A program made the translations under genes and the position numbers. A DNA stretch of 6,323 bases from assembly GCA_024654105.1 (NCBI GenBank), contig JANLID010000329.1:1-6323 (forward strand), in the 5' to 3' direction. Below, piece after piece: positions 5,396-6,323 of the stretch; the first letter of the stretch is position 1; each line of letters begins with the position of its first letter. The notes under the pieces were generated by a model. That model saw only the letters and a program-made list of their open reading frames with translations. It did no database searches and was not told the origin of the DNA. This stretch comes from Gallionella sp. (lineage in GTDB: Bacteria; Pseudomonadota; Gammaproteobacteria; Burkholderiales; Gallionellaceae).

Positions 5396-6323
5396 ATGGC
5401 ACATGTAGTCATCATGGGAGCGGGGATCGGCGGCATGCCGGCGGCTTATGAAATGAGGGGCAAGCTGGACAAAAGCCACAAGGTTACTGTCATCTCGAAC
5501 AGCGAGAACTTTCATTTCGTTCCATCCAACCCGTGGGTTGCAGTGAAATGGCGCGAACGCAAGCAGATCGAGTTCCCGGCGCGCACCTATCTGGAGCGCA
5601 AGGGTATCGACTTCATTTCCACCGGCGTAAAACGCGTCCATCCCGACCAGAACAAGCTTGAGCTCAACGATGGCAGTACCGTTGCCTATGATTATCTGGT
5701 AATCGCCACCGGTCCGAAACTCGCCTTTGATGAGGTCGAGGGGCTCGGCCCGCACGGCGGGCATACCTATTCTGTCTGCCATGTCGATCACGCGATGAAG
5801 TCGCATGATGAGTGGGAGCATTTTTGCGAGAACCCCGGCCCCATCGTGGTCGGTGCGGTACAGGGCGCGTCTTGCTTCGGTCCGGCTTACGAATACGCCT
5901 TCATCATGGATACCGACCTGCGCAAACGCAAGATACGCGACAAGGTACCGATGACCTTCGTCACCTCCGAACCGTACATCGGCCACCTGGGGCTGGGCGG
6001 CGTGGGCGATTCCAAGGGCATTATCGAATCCGGCATGCGCGACAAACACATCAAGTGGATCTGCAATGCCAAGGTCACCAAGATCGAAGCGGGCAAGATG
6101 TACGTCACCGAACACGACGACATGGGCGCGGAAAAGAAACAACATGAACTGCCCTTCAACTACAGCATGATGCTGCCTGCTTTCAAGGGTATCGACGCGG
6201 TATTCGGCATCGAAGGCCTGACCCAGGCACGCGGTTTCATCCTGGTGGACAAGCACCAGCGCAACCCCAAATACAAGAACATTTTCGCGGTCGGTGTATG
6301 CGTGGCAATCCCCCCGGTAGAGG
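5396..6323 (+). CDS. sqr: Sulfide:quinone oxidoreductase (3' end missing)
   Basis: 309 codons are present before the right edge; family members are about 430 residues. The N-terminus MAHVVIMGAGIGGMPAAYEM carries the FAD dinucleotide-binding motif (Gly8, Gly10, Gly13). FVPSNPWVAVKW, YDYLVIATGPKLAF, GASCFGPAYEYA and TSEPYIGHLG follow, and the whole resembles the Acidithiobacillus ferrooxidans enzyme closely from memory. Cys128 and Cys160 fall exactly at the positions of two of its three catalytic cysteines; His132, Glu166 and His197 also correspond to active-site residues. The third cysteine (Cys356 in that enzyme) lies beyond the window. SQR is a monotopic membrane flavoprotein that oxidises sulfide to polysulfide or sulfur and reduces quinone. 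No signal peptide is seen, which argues against the periplasmic flavocytochrome c flavoprotein. The fragment ends at the conserved AIPPVE quinone-region motif. It follows the two-component genes in the same direction after 146 bases. Confidence 0.93.
   Translation, partial: MAHVVIMGAGIGGMPAAYEMRGKLDKSHKVTVISNSENFHFVPSNPWVAVKWRERKQIEFPARTYLERKGIDFISTGVKRVHPDQNKLELNDGSTVAYDYLVIATGPKLAFDEVEGLGPHGGHTYSVCHVDHAMKSHDEWEHFCENPGPIVVGAVQGASCFGPAYEYAFIMDTDLRKRKIRDKVPMTFVTSEPYIGHLGLGGVGDSKGIIESGMRDKHIKWICNAKVTKIEAGKMYVTEHDDMGAEKKQHELPFNYSMMLPAFKGIDAVFGIEGLTQARGFILVDKHQRNPKYKNIFAVGVCVAIPPVE

Noticed and set aside
5381..6256. Open minus-strand frame of 291 codons opposite sqr
   Set aside because: The plus strand encodes an unmistakable SQR with its catalytic cysteines; the antisense frame has no support.
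5396..6323. Flavocytochrome c sulfide dehydrogenase flavoprotein or NDH-2 instead of SQR
   Set aside because: There is no export signal, and Cys128, Cys160 and the SEPYIGHLG and AIPPVE motifs fit SQR rather than FccB or NADH dehydrogenase.

Overview
This window looks like part of the chromosome of a sulfur-oxidising proteobacterium. The gene content best suits a betaproteobacterium of the Gallionellaceae/Sulfuricellaceae kind, with GC in the high fifties by eye. That placement is inference: no rRNA or marker gene is present. The window holds two divergent blocks.

Left block, minus strand, transcribed toward position 1: a YfcE/MJ0936-type metallophosphoesterase (2582-3136), then qmoA (1289-2581, GTG start directly abutting the previous stop), then qmoB (1292 to the left edge, truncated, overlapping qmoA by the 4 bases ATGA). 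QmoA and QmoB are the HdrA-like flavin/iron-sulfur subunits of the quinone-interacting complex that exchanges electrons between APS reductase and the quinone pool. Neither aprBA nor the membrane subunit (qmoC, or an hdrCB replacement) lies in the window.

Right block, plus strand: a soluble GAF-domain histidine kinase of the NarX/HisKA_3 class (best start 3377, end 4594), a NarL-class response regulator (4587-5249, overlapping the kinase by 8 bases), a 146-base intergenic region with operator-like dyads, and the first 309 codons of a sulfide:quinone oxidoreductase (5396 to the right edge) behind a very strong ribosome binding site. The SQR has Cys128 and Cys160 where the Acidithiobacillus ferrooxidans enzyme has catalytic cysteines.

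Together the metabolic genes describe both ends of sulfide oxidation feeding the quinone pool: SQR at the sulfide end, and Qmo (with APS reductase) at the sulfite-to-sulfate end. A two-component system sits between them. Its kinase has no visible transmembrane segment but carries a four-cysteine cluster (C-x2-C-x9-C-x6-C) in its GAF region, which makes it a candidate cytoplasmic redox or sulfur sensor for the flanking operons. That regulatory link is a hypothesis; the sequence shows only the arrangement. The roughly 240 bases between the phosphoesterase and the most probable kinase start are AT-richer, weakly coding-like, and hold several short dyads and repeats.
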